Positions 59,144 through 64,000 of a stretch of 64,000 nt of DNA are shown here, one piece after another (the first letter of the stretch is position 1; the number at the start of each line of letters is the position of its first letter). The notes under the pieces were generated by a model, which saw only the letters and a program-made list of their open reading frames with translations, did not search any database and had not been told where the DNA came from. The position numbers were made by a program, and so were the translations under genes. Origin of the DNA: Carallia brachiata (lineage: Eukaryota > Streptophyta > Magnoliopsida > Malpighiales > Rhizophoraceae); assembly GCA_021464245.1 (NCBI GenBank), contig JADCRB010000006.1, positions 1,195,621-1,259,620 of the forward strand, read 5' to 3'.

Positions 59144-59198
59144 TAGTTATTATTATTATCATTATTCTTATTATTATTATTATTATTATTATTATTTA
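59144..59198. repeat. TTA microsatellite
   Basis: About eighteen TTA/ATT units with two interruptions, ending in an A-run. Confidence 0.95.
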
Positions 59199-59199
59199 A

Positions 59200-59585
59200 A
59201 AAAAAGTTAAAACTTATATTACAATTAAGATAAAGTAGTAAAAGAAGCAGGAGTGCAATTTCCAAACTTTTTTCCAAAGTAAAAATGAGGAGGATATAAA
59301 AAACAATTATAAAATAGTCATAAGTATTAGAAAAATTCAGAAAAAGGCAAATTTTTTTTATAGAATAAAGGTTTAATATAATACTATGTAAATTAGAGTA
59401 ACACTCAATACATGTAAAATTTAATTTTGAAAAAAATAAATAATTTATTATTTTTTAGATGTTAAACTCATTCTTATAATCAGTTTATAGCTAGTTGCTG
59501 TATCTTTTTAGTGAACTTCTTTACTAAATTAACACCAACAAGGTGTAAGAAATCTCCAAAAAAAAAAAAAAACTTAACATCAACA
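59200..59585. other. AT-rich spacer
   Basis: No gene or repeat is supported between the TTA microsatellite and the 3' end of LINE 2. Confidence 0.4.
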
Positions 59586-59689
59586 ATTTTTTTTTTATTT
59601 TTGAGAAAAACCATGAAGGTACTTATATTGCTACCAAACAATCGTTATATCAACTACCAGAAGTTCATAAATAAAACTATTACAGGACA

Positions 59690-60150
59690 GATTCCAACCT
59701 AATTCTCCATCAAGCTTAAGAGCTTCCCTAGCTAGAGAATGTGCCACGGTATTACATTGTCGCCGGACATGGACAACCTAGGAGCTTGAGAAACCATCAG
59801 AAAGACAATGAACATCCTCCGCTAGCTACCTCAACAAAGAAGTTGCAATAGACGAAGTAGCAAGAGCTCTCACTGCCAATAAGCTGTTGATTCAACAAGA
59901 ATATGTTGCAACCTCATGTCCAGTGCCCGCTGAACAGCATGTCTGACAGAAGAATCTCAGCAATATCTCCGCAAAATGGCTAGAATCCTTCTTACTGATA
60001 GCTAGTAAAGCATCTCCGTTGAAGTCTCGAAAAACAAACCCAAAACCTGTGCCATCCCTTCCTATTACAGCATCTGTATTGATTTTAATAATTCCCTCAT
60101 CAAGAGCTTTCCAACACTACACTTGGCTACCACCATGGACGACCTCTACT
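59690..60150 (-). pseudogene. LINE 2 RNase H domain
   Basis: The minus strand reads GIIKINTDAVIGRDGTGFGF followed by VFRDFNGDALLAI, matching the start of the RNase H (RVT_3) domain found at the C-terminus of plant L1 ORF2. Further on, HVRRQCNTVAHSLAREAL matches the end of that domain. A stop near 59890 breaks the frame. Confidence 0.75.
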
Positions 60151-60324
60151 TGATTCATTGAAGCCCAGCAAATGTCATTGTATAACTACATAGCCACGCC
60201 AATCACCTACTTTGGATTGCCAAACTCGTTACACATAACTAACTTGTTTCGAGCATGCGAAAGAGACCATGACAACATGGCTGCAATCTCCTTGACCTCA
60301 CATGCGTTGTGTTGTGAAGGGAAT

Positions 60325-60687
60325 TTAACCAAATTTGACCACAATCCTTTGTACGAAAGCCAGGGGACTTAAAAGCCAAACACTAGCAGTCCATGAACAT
60401 TCAAAAAGGACATGTAGGAGTGTCTCATTAGCCACACCACATCTAGCACAAAGAGGATCAATAGGAATACCTTTCTTTGCAAAATTGGTAGCTGTAGGAA
60501 GATAATCTTTAGATGCTCCCCAGAGAAAATGTTTAATTTTGTTGAGCACATTGAGTTTCCACTTTGCTCCATCTACTTGAAGCTGCCATAGACAAGATGT
60601 TACTAAAGCCGCATTTGACAAACTACGAGACAGTTTATACGCACTTTTGACCATATAGCACCGAAACATGTCATGATGCCATATCAA
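60325..60687 (-). pseudogene. LINE 2 zf-RVT domain
   Basis: A 120-residue open frame typical of the plant reverse-transcriptase zinc-binding domain: MVKSAYKLS, WKLNVLNKIKHFLWGASKDY, LPTATNFAKKGIPIDPLCAR and CGVANETLLHVLFECSWTAS with the C-X2-C...H...C pattern. It lies between RT and RNase H as expected. Confidence 0.88.
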
Positions 60688-61301
60688 CTTGTCTCATACC
60701 GTACGGTGACTGAGTGGAATTTGCTCCGACACACTAGGCATAAATAGTCGCTTGACTAGGCCCTTTTTTCACCAACATGCATTCTTATTGATGAGAACTG
60801 CCACTTTGCAAGAACTAAGTGGAAAAGGAGGAGATGAAACCTTAAAACCATTCTAATTTGGCAGCCAAGGATCCTTTTGGATATCAATAGATTCATCATC
60901 TCCAACTAACCAACAAAGACCTTTTTGTACAAGTGAGCAAGCATCAAGAAAACTGCACCATGTATAGCTGGGCTAGTAGCCCATCCCAACATCCAAAATA
61001 TGACAATTTGGATAATATTTTGCTTGAAGAATGTGAGTAAGTAGAGATTCCTTGTTTGTTAGCAGTCGCCAAAACTGTTTGCTAAGCATTGCTCAATTAA
61101 CATGCACAAAATCTTAGAATCCCAAAACCGCCCTCTCCTTTCCCAATAGTCAATCTATTTGAGGCCTAATGAATTTTTTGAGAAATATCCGAATTTTCCC
61201 ACCAGAATCTGTACACTAGACGAGCAACCTCTTCACAAAAAGATTTTGGTAGAAGAAACAACTCATGACATAAGACGAAATGGCTCGAACAACTGCTTTA
61301 A

Positions 61302-62414
61302 TTAGGACTTCTTGCCCGCTTGGGAGAGTTTTTGCTCATTCCATCCACCAAGCTTCTTGCAAATTCTATCAAGCACTAGACTGAAAATCTTTTTCTTGGA
61401 AGTACCTATCACCATAGGAAAACCTAGGTATTTATGTGGACGCTCTATTGCCATGACACCTAAACACTCCTGTATGGTATTTTTGACATTTTCATGAACA
61501 TTACGACTAAAAGAGAGCTCTGTCTTTTTCAAGTTTATTTTTTGCGCAGATGCTTGCTCATACAAACACAAAACAGATTTCAAGTATTGACACACTGGTA
61601 CAGTAGCTTTAATAAACATCAAACTATCATCGATGAAAAGAAGGTAAGTTATCGTCAGAGCTTTATGACAGACCTTCACACCATGAATCATACCCCTCTG
61701 TGCTGCCTTTTGCAACATAGATGACAACTATTCTGCACAAAACAAGAATAAATGTGGTGATAAAAAGATTGCCTTGCCTTAGGCCTCTGGATGGATGGAA
61801 CATTGGTCCTGACATAGAATTAACCATAATTGAATATACAAATGGATACACCTCAATATCAACTGTACCCATGATTTTGCAAACCATCTTCAACATGGAC
61901 ATCTCAAGAAAGTCTCACTCCACATGATCGTAAGCTTTGCTCATATCTAACTTTAGATCCATAGAAGCCTTTTTATCTACATACTTGTGCCTTATACTAT
62001 GAAAAACCTCATAGGCAACCAATGTATTATCATTAATAAGATGATTAGGAATAAATGCACTTTGAGATTCTAATATGACCTGCAGAAGAACAACCTTCAG
62101 TCTATTGGCAATAGTCTTAGAAATAATCTTAAAAATCACATTGCAAAGGTTTATTAGTCTGAATTCCTTGCAAGTCAATGGGGAATTCACTTTAATAATC
62201 AAACACACATGGGCAAGATTGAAGAACAAAGGATTACCACTATGATTAAGATATCTCGTGCTTTAACAATAATAGCAATACTCACTATACTCCAAAAAGA
62301 CTGATAAAAAAAAGCAGGCATACCATCAGGACTCAAAGCCTTAGAGGGGTACATTCGAGTTAAAGCTTCAAGAATTTCTTGGCCAATAAAAGGTTTGACT
62401 AAAAGTGAATTCAT
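61302..62414 (-). pseudogene. LINE 2 reverse transcriptase
   Basis: Three overlapping minus-strand frames cover the RT. 62199-62414 holds IGQEILEALTRMYPSKALSP then DGMPAFFYQSFW. 61915-62229 holds INLCNVIFKIISKTIANRLK, SAFIPNHLINDNTLVAYEVF and LKLDMSKAYDHVE. 61302-61902 holds MFHPSRGLRQGN, then the active site TYLLFIDDSLMF (Asp-Asp at 61626-61631) and the PHKYLGFPMVIG thumb motif. Frameshifts separate the three frames. The enzyme would copy the element RNA at the nicked target. Confidence 0.88.
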
Positions 62415-62899
62415 CTATTTGGAGGCTCTTAGTTCAATGGCATCAAGAATAGATGTGGCAACCACTGATCCTTATGAACAAAATAAATGCTGAAAAGAGG
62501 ATATAAATTCGGCAACAATCTCCTTGTGGGAGAACAACACCCACCCATCATCTATTTTGAGCTTTATGATCTAATTCTTCTGCTTTCACTTGGATGCTTT
62601 GGCATGAAAAAAACTTGTATTCCTATCTCCTTCCCACAGTTAAACCTCCCTGGACCTCTATGCCCACACGATTTCCTCCTGTATCAGCATCTCATCAATT
62701 TTTATTTGAACTTGATGCAATACAGCAATATTTTCAGTGTTTGGCAGCAATTTTTCCAAGTCCCATAGACAAAGATGCAACTTTTTCAAAGAGTTGTTGA
62801 CAGAAGCAAATACGCATCTCTTCCACTCAGATAGCTGCCTAGCATAGTGCGAAATCATAGACGGTAGCTCTTTCACGCCATATAGACTTTGCGCATGAT

Positions 62900-63703
62900 T
62901 CTAGGCCTCCTTCACTGTATCTTTACGGGAACTATCCCTGAGCCACATTTCTTCAAACCAGAAAAATTTACCTAATCTGGGAATTGACAAGCTACGCCGA
63001 TCTAATTGGATTTTCAAAGGATTGTGATCTGAACCAAAGCAAGGAAGATATTTGACATGGAATCCTGGGAAAAGAGTTAAAAAATCGGTAAAGATAAAAA
63101 CTCCATCAAGCCACTTTTGAACATTGTCAAGTGTCATTCTACCATTAGTCCACATGAATTCAAAGCCATGAAATCCCACATCAAAAAGCTGGCAATCCTC
63201 AGATGTTTGCTTGAATGCATTCATAATTTCTAGATGCTTGGGTCTACCTCCTTGTTTTTCATGAGTAAACATTTTCTCATTAAAATCACCACAACAAATC
63301 CATGGAAGGCTAGATTGCAATTTTAGTTGCCGATGTCAAGGTTAGATGTTTCTTAGAGTTAACAGGCCACCCATAAATCCCAATAAAATGCCATTCAAAG
63401 GGATGGGCATCATATTAGACGAAGACATCAATATGATGTGCAAAGGCAGTTTGAAGAGATACAAAAATCGAATCATGCCATAATAAGCGAAGTCCTGCAC
63501 TTCTTCTACGACCTGCACCAATACAATCCACATAAAAATCATTCTCAAAATGCAACTTTTGTTTCAATGAGTCCATTTCAAAGGATGTTAATCTCATTTC
63601 CATGAGGAAAACAAGATTATAACCTTGAAGTTGTAAAAAAATTTTTATTCTACTAATTGTATGAGGGTTCCCAAGCCCCTTGTAGTTTTAAGTTAAGGAA
63701 TTT
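62900..63703 (-). pseudogene. LINE 2 endonuclease (EEP family)
   Basis: The N-terminal part reads GLGNPHTISRIKIFLQLQGY and NLVFLMEMRLTSFEMDSLKQ (63560-63690). The C-terminal frame 62901-63320 reads LPWICCGDFNEKMFTHEKQG, GFHGFEFMWTNGRM and CFGSDHNPLKIQLDRR, showing the GDFNE and SDHNP motifs of exonuclease-endonuclease-phosphatase nucleases. It nicks target DNA in active elements. Stops between 63320 and 63420 separate the two parts. Confidence 0.85.
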
Positions 63704-64000
63704 ATGGCTCCTAGTAGGGCAACCTCTACCATAAACAAGAATGAGTTGATGGAGTAGAAAGAGAGCCATTTGTTTTGTGTTTTTTGATCTCCGAGCTAAG
63801 ATCTTCAACTTGACTTCTAGATATAGAAGGAGATACTTTCCTCTTACCTAGCAAAGCAGTGTATTTACTAGCCTTAAAATCACCATTCTAATGAGTTAGG
63901 CATCCTTCTGTCGCTGAAGTTTTTAGTTTTCACTCCTTGCTTTTTTTTTTAGGTCATACAAAGGAAGAAATATCAGCTTTAGGTGCTCGTGGCCTATTGG

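Larger units (their letters stand above)
59587..64000 (-). mobile_element. LINE 2 (L1-type), 5' part outside the window
   Basis: Minus-strand non-LTR element. Its 3' end is marked by a T-run at 59587-59596 (poly(A) on the minus strand). Going upstream on the minus strand there are RNase H, zf-RVT, RT and endonuclease domains in canonical order. Beyond 63720 sequence resembling the C-terminal part of ORF1 (KRKVSPSISRSQVEDLSSEI) runs to the window edge. Better preserved than LINE 1, but still with stops and frameshifts. Confidence 0.85.

Overview
This is an AT-rich stretch of a flowering-plant nuclear genome, most likely a eudicot. The one clearly intact protein-coding gene has nine exons with GT-AG introns and encodes a serine carboxypeptidase-like protein. 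Almost everything else is transposable-element sequence at various stages of decay. No tRNA, rRNA, CRISPR or bacterial feature was seen.

Layout. 0-9.1 kb: a background of diffuse, degenerate short repeats (consensus near GTGTCATATAGTTTTCTTA) into which three long-TIR Mutator-like elements inserted (747-2704, 3387-5161, 5875-7557), each with a 9-bp target-site duplication. 9.6-12 kb: a SINE-like unit and a Helitron-like element. 12.2-18.5 kb: a second Helitron-like shell apparently carrying a complete but defective Ty1/copia element (12685-17832, two LTRs, CTTTC target duplication). 19.3-20.2 kb: an AAT microsatellite and a three-copy tandem repeat of about 272 bp. 21.06-21.88 kb: a minus-strand Helitron-like element. 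22.17-32.82 kb: a large minus-strand Ty3/gypsy element, probably Tat-like. It has two LTRs, gag, protease, RT and RNase H on the minus strand, and two antisense (plus-strand) gene remnants resembling the plant 'putative gypsy type transposon' family. Integrase is absent. 33.5-39.5 kb: copia fragments and a small TIR element. 40.2-42.06 kb: a fourth long-TIR Mutator-like element and an orphan TIR. 42.25-45.9 kb: a minus-strand LINE. 46-54.7 kb: intergenic sequence with microsatellites, a SINE and a fifth inverted-repeat element. 54.9-57.55 kb: the carboxypeptidase gene. 58.3-59.13 kb: exon-like pieces of an unidentified minus-strand gene. 59.6-64 kb: a second, better preserved minus-strand LINE that runs off the window.

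How the parts work together. The carboxypeptidase gene is self-contained, with a TATA box, signal peptide and catalytic triad. Every transposon copy seen is broken (internal stops, frameshifts, missing RT core or missing integrase), so none looks autonomous. I found no convincing new functional system. The strongest leads are the gypsy element with two antisense genes in tandem, the shared architecture of the long-TIR elements, and the unexplained diffuse repeat field they sit in.
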